Shown here in pieces: positions 1 to 12,620 of a stretch of DNA of 64,000 nt. How positions within the stretch are numbered: the stretch's first letter is position 1; every line of letters begins with the position of its first letter. A program made the position numbers and the translations under genes. The notes under the pieces are model-generated. The model was not told the DNA's origin. It saw only the letters and a program-made list of their open reading frames with translations, and made no database searches. Origin of the DNA: Spinacia oleracea (taxonomy: Eukaryota; Streptophyta; Magnoliopsida; Caryophyllales; Amaranthaceae); assembly GCF_020520425.1 (NCBI RefSeq), contig NC_079491.1, forward strand, positions 7,427,143-7,491,142. The letters run 5' to 3'.

Positions 1-101
1 GTTTGTCTGTGCAGTAAGCCCATAGCTCGAGCTTTTTCATGAATTGTTTGTTTGTGTAGTATATATCTGAGATGACGGCCTAAATATTTTCTAATCTACA
101 G

Positions 102-3100
102 TTAAACTGCTTGACTGGGGTGAGGAGGGGCAGAGAACGACAGCTGAAGTAGCTTCGCTCAGGGCAGCCTTTACGCAGGAAGTTGTAGTGTGGCACAAGC
201 TTAACCATCCGAATGTGACTACGGTGTGTATTCTTAATTTTTCTTTTGCTTTAATCAATGTGGATGGAAATTATGTAACTTCAGTTTTGTTTTTCCCTGT
301 GCATAATTGGGGCATTACTGAACTAAAACAAGAATTTAATACAAAAAATAGGAAAATAATTTTATTGGAGAGAGTTGTACACCTGTACTGAATCAGGTTG
401 TATGGGCAAAAATCTCAATGTTCTTGCATATTGGAAATATGTATTCTTAGATACTTTCAAGTGGCATGATTTCATTTTTTTTTTATTATTGGATGTGGAT
501 GAAGTTGCTCTTTTTGGCCTGTGTCCAACTGTCCATGATTGACATGTCATGTCTGCTTGGATGGTTTAATTGTTTGTAATCTCTGATGTGTTCCTTGTTG
601 GATTCTTTTTCTTTTGAATGCATGAGTAATAAAGTTTAAAAAATGATACTCCGTAGTTCACTAGGCAAATGTCTTAGTATGCTTCTTGAACATGGAAATA
701 GTAGTGCTGGATGGGGGGTAGATCTTTCTAGTAAGTAGCAACATGTTAAGCTGTAAGGAAATTCTAAGTTCTATGCAACTTATTATTTATTATATGCCCT
801 TTATCGATCTGGGGACCTGTCTCGAATGACATCTGATTACATTTAATCTACTGCTACTCTGTGTGTGAACAAGTATTGAGGAGATCATCACATCAGTTTC
901 ATCAGGCATTAAGGTTATAGAAGATATTATGATTTTGAGAGTTATACAGAGTACTTGATCAAATCTAGGTTCTTATAGGTGCTTGGCCAAGCTTTTAGGA
1001 GGACTGTTACTAGGACCCAACATCTGAAACAAGGCCAAACTCTACAGAACATGAAAGTAGTTTCTAATTGCTAGCGAACTCAGAACAGTTTCTAGGATAT
1101 GAACGAAGGAAACAACGATGTTTTATTTTTAACTTATCTAGATTACTCTTCTTCTTTTAAGTCAAAAAGAAAATAAGAAGATTGGAAATTTAAGGAGCAG
1201 TTTCCTTATGATCACTTCTAGGACAGGGTAGCCAAACACCTCACGGTTTCTTTAAAAGAAGTTTCTATAGAAGTGTTTTTAAAGTAGTTGTTTTTCAAAG
1301 CTTAGCCAAATGGACTCTAATTATGATTTGAAAGATTCCTAGTGTGTGTGGTAGCCTGATAGCATAATGAATTGCTGTGTCAATCAAAGGAGTCACCCAG
1401 CTATCACTGATCGAGACATTAGTTTTCTTCTCCCTCTCTTTCTCTCTCTAATGGGGTTGCTGCTGGCTAGTGTATCTACTTATTTTTTCATGTATGTAAA
1501 CCTCACACAAGAAGGCTTGCCTATTTGTTTTAATCAACATCCAAAAGACATTAATGAAAGTATTGATGATCACCTATCTAATCCTTAACGTGGTGTATAA
1601 CGATGAGAGATTCGTTGCAAAATAAATATTGCATTTGACTTTAGAGGTCAAACTTTAAAATTAAGCTTTTATGTAATCATTTCTTCGTCCGTTTCATATT
1701 GATGTTCCTGGTTTTCTTTTGGGGTGTTTCAAAAAGATGTTCTTGTTATGAATCTTTGCCACTTTTGACAAGTCTCTTCCCGATTTTCCCTTATACCAAT
1801 ATATCTTACTTATGGGAGCACTGCCATCCTTTTTTAGGAGAGAAAATAGCACAGGGGTTACTTTTCTAGGATTCAGACTTTCAGAGGGAGGGAGGGACGG
1901 AGAAGGAGAGAGAGAGATGGTAAGATTTTAGGAAAGAACTTAACTAGGAACATCAATATGAAGCAGGCGGAGTGTATCATAATTCATGGTAGGAGTTATT
2001 AAATGATAATTATACTAAAGATCCATCAAGATTTTCTATTAATGGTACTTCGACATTATAGCTCTAATACATATTTTGATATACTTATGGTCAAAGTTAG
2101 CAAAGTTCAATGATTAAATAATGGGTTATTAATGTGGGATGGCTATATAACTCGGGTACTTTTGTCCCTTAATATTTGCTCCGGTGCAAGATGTTTTATC
2201 GTGCCAAAAGTGTAAGTATGTAATTCTTGTCACACCTTTCCATGTATTTCTTCACCAAAAAAGTAAATTACAATTAATAAGCCAATCAATTACCACCTTT
2301 GTTTCTTAATGTGTTGGTGAATTACTATTTGCACAAGAATTAACGCTAGAAAGAATGAAAAATAGGGCCACAAGTGTCAAAAACATGAAATTGGGTCAAT
2401 TAATGACTAGTGACTCAAGAAGTGAGGTGGTTGTGTAGGGGTAGGGTAAGTAGTAGGAATTATTGTAAAAAATGGAACAAGGTAGAAGTGTAAAGAACAA
2501 AAAGGATCAAGCTTATGAGGAAAGCATAGAACAAAAAAGAATGTAGGTAATATACGCACCCTTGTATTAGACTATTACATTTCCATAGCTCGGTAGTTAT
2601 TTCTCTTGGATAACTTTACATCATTGCTGAACATTTGCATATGATGTTAAAAGCCTAGAGAGAGTTTTGCCAAAAAAACCTCGAGAGACAGTCTTGACAA
2701 GGTAAATTGATTGCTTAGCTGAGGTGGACAATGATTACCTGATATTCCAGAAATTAAGAAACCGTGACAATTTGTTTGATGTTCCACATTATCTACCGAC
2801 TTTTTATTTTCATCCCTTCACTTATTGAGAGTTCGGTCATGGATGGAAATATGGAATCATCATATCCTTAAACAGAATGAGGTAAGTGATCAAGGGCATT
2901 AGTCTGTTCTCTTATTTTCTTTCTATCATTTCCTGACCTCGACAATTTTCTACTCTACACCATTGTACGATACCATATCATTACCCTGAAGAGATTCTTT
3001 TATTATTTATACTTTTTTACTCCGAATTATTCTTATTTTTATTCGGGGGGGGGGGAGGATTCTGCAGATATAGATGTTTGCAAGTAGCAATATTTACCCT

Positions 3101-5277
3101 ATAATTGCAAAGATACTCAAGCCTCATCCAGTCAACCTTGCAATTTATATAAGATTTAGGAAACAGTAATTGCTGTTGACGAGTTATTGAGTTCTTAAAA
3201 TCTTTTGAATCTTAGAGTGAACTGTCCATATTTCAACTGTCCATCAGGTTGGACTTCGACTTCCGAGACCAAAATATTCTGGACTGGACTCTTGGTCTCA
3301 AACTCTTGGAGTTCAAAGTCCAACCTTATGCCCAAAGTTTTGAAATTTTATTTAAAGTGCTTTGTATATTAGATAAAAAGTATTTATTATTTATGTAATG
3401 CATATACTGTGTAGAAGTACTACGTATATCTTATTATCAGATCTCTAGCTTGACTATAATTGATTTGGTTTCAAGGGTAGTCTACCAGATTTTTGCTACT
3501 TTTACATTTAACTCAATACGTGTTGAAAATGATATATTATTATCAGAGCTCTTAGTCATAAAAACCATTAATGCATGCTGCAGTTTATTGGGGCAAAGAT
3601 GGGTGCATCAGGACTACAAATACAAACAGAAAGTGGCCTAATTAGCATGCCAAGTAATATCTGCTGTGTTGTTGTGGAATATCTTCCTGGGGGTGCCCTG
3701 AAGAATTACCTCATTAAGAACCGAAGAAAGAAGCTAGCTTTCAAGGTTGTCCACCAGTTGGCGCTTGATCTTGCTCGAGGGTAATAATATGAACTTCCAC
3801 TAAATTATTTGTATTTTTTTATTATTGTGTTGTTGAAATTAGTATAAATTCAGATAATTTTGCAAACTCATCCAACCTAATACATTGTGTTTTCAACAGG
3901 TTGAGCTATCTCCATTCTGAGAAGATTGTTCATAGAGATGTAAAGACAGAGAACATGCTACTAGATAAAACAAGGACTCTTAAAATCGCAGATTTTGGTG
4001 TAGCCCGTGTTGAGGCTTCAAATCCTAGTGACATGACTGGAGAGACCGGAACACTTGGTTATATGGCCCCCGAGGTAAGTCTGTAACCCGTACCTCTTTT
4101 CATTTTTGAGCGAGGATTGAGTTATGCGATGCAACTTAACAGTTAGCCTGGAGTTGTATCACTGTCTTCAGAAGAGAAAGACTGGACTGGAATATTCATG
4201 TGTATGGATTGCTTGTTTGGTTTCACTGCTATATTAACTTACCCGTACGGCCCAACTAGAACAAAAAGGAAAACAACTCTTCTGAACTAACATGATGAGC
4301 TGTTGGAAACTAGGAGTAGAATAAATATGTAATAAAATTTACCATGCTACCATTCCCGGAGACTGGCTTTTACTTTAGCATCCTTTTGTCAATCATTTTT
4401 GGAGTATGGTTGATTTAACAAAGAAAAATTCCTTACAGTAAGTAACCACTAATGCACAGAGACCTAAAACAAGACTAGACTCTAGAGCACCGAAGACTTA
4501 CGTGATGTTTGGTTGCACTTGGGAAGTTATATTTCCCTTGTATTTGCAATTTCCATGTATTTTAACTTCCTAGGGATTGGGTGTTTTTGTTTGGTTGAGC
4601 AAAGGATGTTAGAATTCCCATGGGAAGTTCTACTTACCTAGGGGGGAAGTTTCACTTCCTATGTTCATGTCACCAAACTACTTCTTTGCTCTATACTTCC
4701 TAGGAAAGTAGACTTCCCATGCATTATAATGTCAACCAAACTAGCCCTTAGATTGTGTTATATACTGAAGATCTAGCAAGTCCCGCAAAAAAAAGATCTG
4801 ATAAATTACTAATGGTTTGAGAAATGGATATAATTTTCAGGTTCTAAACGGGGATCCCTATAACAGGAAATGTGATGTGTATAGCTTTGGTATCTGTTTG
4901 TGGGAAATATATTGCTGCGACATGCCTTACCCGGACCTCAGTTTTTCAGAGGTGACTTCTGCTGTGGTTCGCCAGGTATATATGCACTCACATATTTGCT
5001 CATCTCATGAAATTCTGACATTCCTGCCCTTTTTTCCGAGTGCTGAAATTGTTTGTCGTGGGATCCTCAGAACCTAAGGCCGGAAATGCCAAGATGTTGT
5101 CCGAGTGCATTGGCAAATGTAATGAAGAAATGTTGGGATGCAAATCCCGACAGGCGCCCCGAAATGGACGAGGTAGTTTCGTTGTTGGAGGCGATTGACA
5201 CGACAAAAGGTGGAGGGATGATCCCTGTTGATCAGCAGCAAAGCTGTTTCTGCTTCCAAAGACGCCGTGGACCTTAG
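102..5277 (+). CDS. CBC1-like: Raf-like serine/threonine kinase, CBC1/CBC2 type (5'-partial)
   Basis: The coding exons in the window are 102-223, 3584-3780, 3900-4074, 4841-4975 and 5071-5277. All have GT-AG borders with matching phase, and the gene begins to the left of the window. The first codon in the window after the split codon is the Lys of the VAVK-type ATP-binding motif (KLLDWGEEG). It is followed by the alpha-C region ([14 protein letters not shown]), the hinge (VEYLPGGAL), the catalytic loop ([14 protein letters not shown]), the DFG motif (IADFGVAR) and the APE motif (GYMAPE). The C-terminal tail ([15 protein letters not shown], then a Cys/Phe-rich end with RRRGP) is characteristic of the Arabidopsis group containing At3g01490 (CBC1) and At5g50000 (CBC2). 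Those two kinases act in guard cells in blue-light and CO2 control of stomata. All catalytic residues visible here are intact. The exact paralogue cannot be decided without the N-terminus. Confidence 0.93.
224..3583 (+). other. Large intron of the Raf-like kinase gene
   Basis: This 3.36 kb intron lies between the exon with the ATP-binding Lys and the exon starting FIGAKMG. It is AT-rich and non-coding. It contains a Stowaway-like MITE at about 1681-1974 and an interrupted run of G near 3045-3057. The open frame at 1367-1588 has no homology I recognise. Donor GTGTGT and acceptor TGCTGCAG are visible at the borders. Confidence 0.8.
1681..1974. mobile_element. Stowaway-like MITE in kinase intron
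   Basis: The left end contains TTCGTCCGTTTCATATTGAT and the right end is its imperfect inverse (ATCAATATGAAGCAGGCGGA). This gives inverted repeats of about 25-30 bp with the CTCCGTC-type terminus of Tc1/mariner MITEs. TA follows the right end; the left TA is not clear. The interior is non-coding. Confidence 0.6.
4501..4747. mobile_element. PIF/Tourist-like MITE in kinase intron
   Basis: The 247-bp element starts CGTGATGTTTGGTTG and ends CAACCAAACTAGCCC. Both ends carry the GTTTGGTTG inverted repeat and are flanked by TTA on each side (4498-4500 and 4748-4750), the 3-bp duplication typical of PIF/Harbinger. The interior repeats variants of AACTTCCTAGG. It sits in the intron between the APE exon and the next kinase exon. 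Confidence 0.6.
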
Positions 5278-6215
5278 AAGATATGGCTTTTAAAAACTTT
5301 CCCAAGCAAACCGACCTATATATATATCTATATATAGTCTGGGATTATTGGTTGTTGCTTTGGTTTTTGCAGGAGATACCATCCAGCCTTGTAATTATGG
5401 TGAAGAAAAAAAAGTAAAGGTAATGTGAGCATTTTATAGATGAGAAAAAAAAAAAAAAAAAAACTATTCTAGTTATTGGTTGTTCCAATTTGAAGTCTGC
5501 ATTAGTTTTTGCCAGACTTGTAAATCAATTTCTCCTGTTTCTCATTGTCTGTCACTCATTCCTCCATCTTTTTTTTACAGTTCGCATACTAAGTACATAT
5601 TAGGCTCCGTTCTATTGGATTTATTTTGACTGAATTTATATTATCTAAGCTCAACTTATTTTATCTGAAAAAAAACTTATTTTGTCTGAAATAAACTTAT
5701 TTGTGTGTGAAAATTCTGAAAATAACTTTTTTTTTTCCAAACTTATATTATTTGAACTTATTTTACATAACAGGCCTTGAGCAAAATTCTAAACAAAATA
5801 ATTTTGAAACACAATTCATCTTAAACAGTAAGATATTAAGGATGCTTGTTCTTCACTTGAGTTCACTTATTTTTGTGAATTTATCTAGCTTAAGTTAATT
5901 TATCTATTCTGAGTGAGTTTTAAAAGTTTTACGTTATTTTGAAGTTTTCAAAACACAATTCCTCTACTTCAAATTATTTTTAAAAGGTACTCAAATTTTC
6001 CATACAAATTACTCCTTAGAATATAATTGCACAAATATTAGACGAAAAACAAAGTATAATCCGAAAAAATCAAAATTGTATTGAAAACTTTCTAAAGTAT
6101 GAAACAAAATATAAACTAAACATCTTCTGCAAAACTCTTCTCTAACTATCAACTACTATGGTTTATCTAAAGCAATAAAACTAAAAAGACTATTGAGATA
6201 ATGAGATCATTCAAC
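5278..6215. other. Intergenic region between convergent kinase and SWEET genes
   Basis: Both neighbouring genes end here. The left part is kinase 3' UTR, with a short TATA run near 5318-5335 and an A run near 5443-5462. The segment at about 5600-5775 (GGCTCCGTTCTATTGGATTT, then repeats of ACTTATTTTATCTG) looks like a member of an AT-rich MITE family also seen near 9890-10015, 22215-22415 and 53225-53395. No gene is seen. Confidence 0.5.
5601..5775. repeat. AT-rich MITE-like repeat (ACTTATTTTATCTG family)
   Basis: The stretch opens with GGCTCCGTTCTATT and then has several near-copies of AACTTATTTTGTCTGAA. The same words recur in both orientations near 9890-10015, 22215-22415 and inside the ALDH gene near 53225-53395, so this is a dispersed repeat. 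Its termini are not sharply defined. Confidence 0.4.
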
Positions 6216-7425
6216 TTAAACTTCAGTAGCCATCTTTGTTGGGAGTTCAACTTCATTGGATGTGTTCGATTTTCGCTTGTAGTAAATTCCGTACAAGACG
6301 AGCTGCATTATTCCAGACAATGTGCCCAAACCATTTGGAACCTGCCATTAAAATCAGTAAATTAGTCGCGGTAATAATATAAAATAACATAATTAAACTA
6401 TAAAAATACGAGGTATTACAGTTCGAGTTATAAAAACTTACCACCATCCACCAATCAATATGGATCAATGCATATGAAGTCCAGCAAAGACCATTAAGGA
6501 ATCCAGTGAGTGTTAGAAGGAAGGGCATGTATTCCACACTCTTCGATTTCACCACTTGTGTCTGTAACAACAACAATTGTTTTGTTTTTATATTTTAAAA
6601 GATAAACTATAAGCGTAAATTAAAAGAGAAATTATACGCGTAAAATTATAGAGTAAAAAAGATTGATAGAAATTGTACATACCATGGCCAACAATGGTGA
6701 AAAGTACATGAAACAGTTGAAGATGACACAAAATACTCCAACAAATATAGTCCTAGCGTCTGTGGTGTGGAACACCTTCAAGGTTAAAACCAATACTACC
6801 GCAAAGATGATGACTTCTACGATCAAAGTCCCCAAGACCTTTTGCTGTAATAGATAAAACAATTATTGTCACATTACTCGTTCAAATTCATTATAGTATG
6901 AAATATAAATTAAAATAAATAAATATGTTATGTACCCTTTTTGTGCCAGATGAATAAAAGAGGAAGATGGCGACGTAGATGAGCTCTATGCCCAAACCAA
7001 TGCCGTTAATTGTAGTCACAAGGATGTTATTTGGATGTGTGACGGGAAGACCGTACAACATCCAAAATAAACAATTTAGTACGGTAACAACATATGGCCA
7101 TGGCTTAAACTCTTCGACAGATTTGTTCTTGATAATTCGGTAGAAAGTTGGCCTGTTGATAATTATAAGATATTTAAGGTTTATATCTAAATAAAACATC
7201 GTAACTAATAAAGAATTCGTAGTAAATTGGAAGAAAAAACTTACGAAGGTGAAAGGAAGAGACCAAAAGATATGACATTTCCTGCAACATTATACAACAA
7301 TTGGATGATATTAAAAACAAAAAATAAATCAAAGTTAATAAAAAAAAATTAAAAAAAAAAGAAAGAAAGAAAGAAATTGTACCTATAATTCCAAGGGCGT
7401 TTCTGACTTGATTAGGGCTCACCAT
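6216..7425 (-). CDS. SWEET: SWEET sugar transporter, clade II type
   Basis: Six coding exons on the minus strand (7383-7425, 7245-7281, 6936-7152, 6683-6844, 6442-6561 and 6216-6341) have matching phases and GT-AG borders. They encode 234 residues, the usual SWEET length, and the six-exon layout is typical of the family. The protein is two MtN3/saliva triple-helix repeats joined by a linker helix (seven membrane segments). The start [20 protein letters not shown], the first-repeat motif [13 protein letters not shown], and KSVEYMPF with [13 protein letters not shown] in the second repeat are family hallmarks. Family members are uniporters moving hexoses or sucrose down their gradient across plasma membrane or tonoplast. 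The sequence resembles clade II (SWEET4-8), whose members mostly carry hexoses. That clade call is by eye. The start ATG lies just inside the exon that follows a leader intron. Confidence 0.93.
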
Positions 7426-7449
7426 TGTGTGGTAATTTCAGCAAATTCT

Positions 7450-8719
7450 CTGGAAACAAAATCACAATTTGAGGGAAATTATTTATTGTGTTAAAGAAAT
7501 TTCACAATTCTGGCAATAAATCAAAGTGTTGATTACAAAGATTAAACTTCCATGAAAAGGTTAATCTAATGCCCTAAGGGGTTAAGTGATAATTAAAGAA
7601 TGGATTAGTAGGTACAAAAATTAATTAGAATGTTAATATTAATTCTCGGGATCCGTTAAGTACGAGGTTTAATAGTGACTTGTTATTCTGTTTGATTCGG
7701 ATTGTACGGATTACTATTCCGTATACTCCGTACTAATCTAGTACTTCATCACTCGAATTAATTAATTAATAATGACTTACCGTTGATAAATAAAATTATA
7801 AAAATAAGTCAAACGGTCCAATTTTAAAATAGGTCAAGTCAACAATATTAACTATACGTCTATATCCAATTCTTTACGTTTCGAAAATATGTTTCCTTTT
7901 ATACACTTCACATAATAAATAAAAAATTTAAGAATCATACACTAATTTTGCGTAACACCGTACTCATAATCATAATAATTGTAATGGAAATTATAATATT
8001 TCAATTAGAAATAAGCAAATTCATAATCATATTCGCCACACTCAAAATTTTATAATTATTTTAGCCGGTAAGAATTATATGGAAAAAAATCATTTAAATT
8101 CATAATTATTTAGCAATTCTCATGTTCATTGTTATTGTAAGACAATTATTTGTAATATTTCCATCAAAAATAAGTAAATTCATAATAATATACTACCACA
8201 ACCATATTCATGTTATCTTTATCGCAATATTTCTTGACAAAAATATTTCTTGAAAAATAAATCATGTAAACTAATTACTAGGGGTTGTTTTTGTACGTAC
8301 ATTGGTTACACACTTACACATCAAAAACACAAAAGAATCGTTCAAGTCAAACTTCAATAATACGGATTAAAACTCAAAAGGATGCGTTACTATACTACTA
8401 CATGATTCGAACGAATATTACACTCATATAACATCAATTAAACAAAAGAACATACATTATCGAAAGTTTAATTGTAAACTCATATAACAATCAATTAAAC
8501 AAAAGAACATACATTATCAAAAGTTTAATTGTAAACAAAAGAACATACATTATCGAAAGTTTAATTGTAAACTCATATAACAATCAATTAAACAAAAGAA
8601 CATACATTATCAAAAGTTTAATTGTAAACAAAAGAACATACATTATCGAAAGTTTAATTATAAAGAACAAAAAGGAAAATCACAATGAGAGAGATCGGAA
8701 AAGAAAAAAAAAAGCTTAC
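7450..8719 (-). other. Leader (5' UTR) intron of the SWEET gene
   Basis: On the minus strand the donor GGTAAGC lies at about 8714-8720. The acceptor TTTGTTTCCAG lies about 25 bases upstream of the SWEET start codon. Together they define a leader intron of about 1.27 kb, starting less than 100 bases below a good TATA box. The intron is very AT-rich and contains the 93-bp tandem repeat described separately. Confidence 0.6.
8425..8662. repeat. 93-bp tandem repeat in SWEET leader intron
   Basis: The word ACATTATCGAAAGTTTAATT recurs at 8454, 8547 and, with one base different near its end, 8640, giving an exact 93-bp period. Inside each unit a second, slightly different half (ACATTATCAAAAGTTTAATT) gives a compound structure. 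About 2.5 copies are present and are almost identical, so the amplification is recent. Confidence 0.9.
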
Positions 8720-8812
8720 CAGACTCTTGGTATTATCTTGATGATCTCCTTATTCTAAATACTATGTATGAAATATTGTGTGTTGTGTTTGGGTTAGGGT
8801 GAAGAGGGTATG

Positions 8813-8820
8813 TATTTATA
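8813..8820 (-). promoter_or_regulatory. TATA box of the SWEET gene
   Basis: On the minus strand this reads TATAAATA, a consensus plant TATA box. It lies about 95 bases upstream of the leader-intron donor, which places the transcription start near 8785-8790 and leaves a short first leader exon. Confidence 0.65.
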
Positions 8821-11727
8821 GTTTTTAGATGGCAAAGAAGTTTAATTGTTTGCCAAGTCATATTAGGGTTAACTTCCTAATCCAACGACACTTACTATCT
8901 GTAATTCTATCAGATTTTAAATAATTTGTAGGATAATTTTTATTTTTATTCTAAAATTGGATAAAAAATAATCATCCCAACGTAGGATTTCACAAATCAC
9001 AAACCCAATCAAATACAACTAGCTAATTGGCAGAATTATTTGTTGGCGAAATTGTGTAAAAAAAGGAAAAATAGTGTTATACTCCAGTTAGGATAAGACT
9101 AATAGACTCTGAATTCCTACAAATTCTTGGTATAATAATCTCTAAATTTAGAGTCCTAATTAAACTTGTCTTAATAATTAATTTTTGGTACGATAAAAAT
9201 AAATTTCTATAATTATTCAAGCAATAAATTTCAATTCCGGATAGGACAAAAAGAATCTATTATATTGACGTGATAATACATTAATACGGAGTACATACGT
9301 TAGTTTTAATTATTTTTCCAAGGTAAGAAAAGCCTTATTTTTTTAACGGGTTTTTTAGAGGAAATTAATTGTAATTAAATTTGTGACGGTTCATTAATAA
9401 TTTAATAAAATAATTCATTCAATATAAAAAAGAACATTGAATATAAAGGTTTCCTAGTTATACCAAACTATAGAGACTCCCATGTTAGAGGAAGACATTC
9501 ATAATCTACAGGATTTGGATATAGCGTACTCCGTATTATTCATCCATTACTGATCAAGGATTTAAGGAAAGTCGAAGATAAAATTAAGTCAAATATTGCA
9601 TCTCAATCTTAATTACACCACCTAGGAGTTTCATCCGTTGTCATTAGCATCTTTTGTAAATAATTCCTTTGATTAATTATTATATCATACTAATTGATAG
9701 CTTTCCATAAGTGTTATCATTACTTATCTTTCTGAATTATATCCTATCCTATCATATCCTACGGTAAAACTTCAACCCGTGACAAATCAAGGCTAACTCC
9801 TACAATCCTATGGTAATAGAGCCACATTATCAATACACTACAATTCACATGCGTGTCGAAAGCTTCAATTTGTGTCAAAGTTTTAAGTCTTTGGCTACAT
9901 ATTATTTATCTGATTTTCAATTATCCGAACTTATTTGAACTTATTTTAGTTGTAAGCTGAATTAAACATTATATTATTGTCTTATTCGAACTAAAATAAA
10001 AACTTATTTTAACATTTCCCTGAAATGATCGGTCAATAGGAAATAAAACAACACACCAAGGTCTTACATTAGATAAATGGTGGAAACCTTACATTGTGAG
10101 AAGGGATCATTATTTTGTAATGGGAAATATATGGAAAACAAGTAAATTTATTACTTTTCATTTGTTTTACTATTTAATACTATATGGTTTATGTATATTA
10201 TTGATCCAAAGTAGCAAAAGCTTAATGAAGCATTCATATTATTATCTTGCAAGTCGTTGGTGAGTTGACATTTTTGTGTTGGACAAATGGTGTAAAAATG
10301 ATTATGATATTTTATTCTCTAAATCTCCTGATTGATTAGAGAAATGATAATGAGGTTAATGAAGCAAGTTAATATGCTTGATACGCGTCGTTATATTAAT
10401 ATTTTAACCAAAAAGAGAGTGACTATATCCTTTACCATTAGCTGGCCGTCAACTACTTTTCCCCTTTAGTAGTGCTTCTTGCTAGATCTACCTAAAGAGG
10501 ACGTGGGCCATGCCGAGTCAGCGCCAAATCACCTAGTGTCGTGGTGTGTCGTGTCGTATCGTATTGTGTCGAAATTTTAAGAGGCGACTTAGACATGGTC
10601 TAAGTCTAGGTGCCTTCGTGTGAGGACATATCGTGGTTACGTATCTAAATCTAATTTCACTCAATTTAACGTGTTTTATCAGTACATCTCACACCTTCTT
10701 GCTCGTGCCATACTTTTTCCGTGCCCCTATATCTTGATTTTTTCATGTTGGATTGTGCCATTGTCATCTTTAGATATGCATGTTTGTTAGCTCCAAACCC
10801 CAAATTCCTTCTTTTGGAAATAAAATTGAATATATAATTTCTACAACTTCTTAGTTAGCTTTATTGATGAAATTTGAAATCCAACTTATTCATAAACAAA
10901 ATCAACAATAACACTATTCTTTCTACTTCCAAAAACATTTTTCAAGACAAATATTTCGAAATATAAGAAAAGTATATTCATGTAAATCATGTTACATAAA
11001 AAAATAATTCGTATGTTATTATTCATTGTCAAGAATCCACTTGAACTATTTGTCTTGATCTCCAAGTCGAAAGCTAATACTACATAGTGATACTATATAA
11101 TACTTCTAGACGAGTAAAAAAAACCATCAACTTTAGTTACAAGAAGTAAAGTTGTACTTGTATAGTTGTACCGGTCATAGATGCTACTTGGACCTTGGTA
11201 TATCATAGCTATTGGAGACAAGTTACATTTAAAATGTGATATTCCACCTCAAAACTAAAAACATTCATATATATTATTCCCAAAATCATTAATCAAGTCT
11301 AATTGGGTCATTCCAAATAGTAAGTCCATTAAAGAATATATAGGCACCATAAAAGGAATTTTTAGTTTCACAAGTGGATTACTTTTCTACTCTTCCTACA
11401 AATTTTGTCATTAGACTTCAAAAAAATCACATCTAAAACATACCCATTTTCACCCCCTTCATCATCAACACTTCTCTTGATATGCAATATTCCTAAATCT
11501 TCCCATATTCATTCTTTTCCCCCTTGAAAAAAACCCAAATAGATAAGTAATTATGATGCATAAACATGATCATTTTTACAAATCATGGAGCATTAAAAGA
11601 GAAATGAAGCAAAATAAGCAAATTTTCGGCGAAATTTGACAAGAAGAGTTCATCGAAAGAGATGAATGATCAAATAGTTGAGGATACTAAAACCTTTGGT
11701 AAACTCTTGATTTGAACAAGACAGGTT
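8821..11727. other. Intergenic region between divergent SWEET and ATL genes
   Basis: About 2.9 kb of AT-rich DNA with no coding signal. It serves as upstream region for both neighbours. Near 9885-10015 there is a stretch of the ACTTATTTT repeat family. Near 10450-10740 there is a GC-richer segment (TCGTGGTGTGTCGTGTCGTA, GGTCTAAGTCTAGGTGCC, CTTGCTCGTGCCATAC). It resembles the hAT-like repeat remnants near 58.9-59.3 kb. Confidence 0.5.
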
Positions 11728-12216
11728 ATGGTAATGGAAATTATCATATCTGTATTGTTATTATTTATAGGTATTGCAATTTTGGTAATGATTCATATAT
11801 GTATAGTTGGGAGGGCATTTAGGAGAGGTTTTTATGCAGATGGTGTCCCAATTATTAAAGGAGCAGGGATGACTATAAAAGACCTTAATAAACTCCCTTG
11901 TTTCGAGTACAAACAAGCTGCTGCTGTTGCTGCTGCTGCTACTGCTACTGCTACTGCAACAACTACTACAGTTGTTGATTGTGCTGTTTGTTTGGACAGT
12001 TTTGAGGTTGGTGATTACTGCAGAACTCTGCCTAATTGTCACCATTACTTTCATGTTCAATGTGTTGATCTTTGGCTTATCAAAACACCCTTTTGCCCTG
12101 TTTGTCGAACCTGCACCATTATGTCTGTGACTATGGTGTCGCCTAAAGTTGGCTCGAATGTAGTCGATGCAGGAAGAAATGCTTCATCAGCCAATGTCGC
12201 GAATGATTTGTGTTAA
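11728..12216 (+). CDS. ATL-type RING-H2 finger E3 ubiquitin ligase
   Basis: An intronless frame of 162 residues, as is usual for ATL genes. Residues 5-29 form a hydrophobic membrane anchor. A basic stretch follows (GRAFRRGF), then a GLD-like region ([16 protein letters not shown]). An Ala/Thr tract at residues 64-81 precedes the RING-H2 domain. The RING ligands are C85, C88, C104, H106, H109, C112, C123 and C126. Their spacing CX2CX15CX1HX2HX2CX10CX2C and the Trp after C112 match the ATL subfamily. ATL proteins are membrane-anchored ligases that accept ubiquitin from E2 enzymes, often in defence or carbon/nitrogen signalling; the substrate is unknown here. Translation may start at the first ATG or at MEII two codons later. 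The Ala/Thr tract is encoded by a GCT/ACT microsatellite and is likely variable. Confidence 0.9.
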   Translation: MVMEIIISVLLLFIGIAILVMIHICIVGRAFRRGFYADGVPIIKGAGMTIKDLNKLPCFEYKQAAAVAAAATATATATTTTVVDCAVCLDSFEVGDYCRTLPNCHHYFHVQCVDLWLIKTPFCPVCRTCTIMSVTMVSPKVGSNVVDAGRNASSANVANDLC

Positions 12217-12415
12217 GTACAAGTTTAAGTATTTTGTGAGTCGTCCCACATTGAAGGTTGAATTCGGCGCCATGTTCTGTTCTTGTATGTCTAGTTCAGA
12301 TCACAGGCTTATAAGTTTAAGTATGTTCTGCAACAATTTGTATATAGTGTTTCTGGGTGTCTCTGTACGGCAATCTCTCTCATTCTATGAGTTAAGTACT
12401 ATTTGATTTTCGGTC

Positions 12416-12620
12416 TGTTGGAGAGTTTTAAATTGCTAGCATAAATTAGTTTCCTAATTGTTTTTTCATCATTTTTTTTCCTAGTTGTAGTAGTCCTACG
12501 TACATACGATTACTTTGTACTATAAATATTCATCAGTTATGACTGAGTTATCAATCAATAATAACACATTATTAATCTTTTTTCCTTCGATTATATTTTA
12601 CATGGTACCAGAGTAAGGTT
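12416..12620 (+). mobile_element. Copia-like LTR fossil with primer-binding site
   Basis: A stretch from TGTTGGAGAG to TTTTACA (12416-12602) has the TG...CA ends, the TATAAATA box and the AT-rich 3' part of a short plant Copia LTR. It is followed directly by TGGTACCAGAGTAAGGTT, close to the complement of the initiator Met tRNA 3' end, the usual Copia primer-binding site. No coding domain or second LTR was recognised nearby, so this is an incomplete fossil lying just downstream of the ATL gene. Confidence 0.45.

Noticed and set aside
1367-1588. 73-codon frame with a hydrophobic stretch
   Set aside because: It lies wholly in the kinase intron, has no recognisable domain, and its hydrophobic part comes from a CT-rich run.
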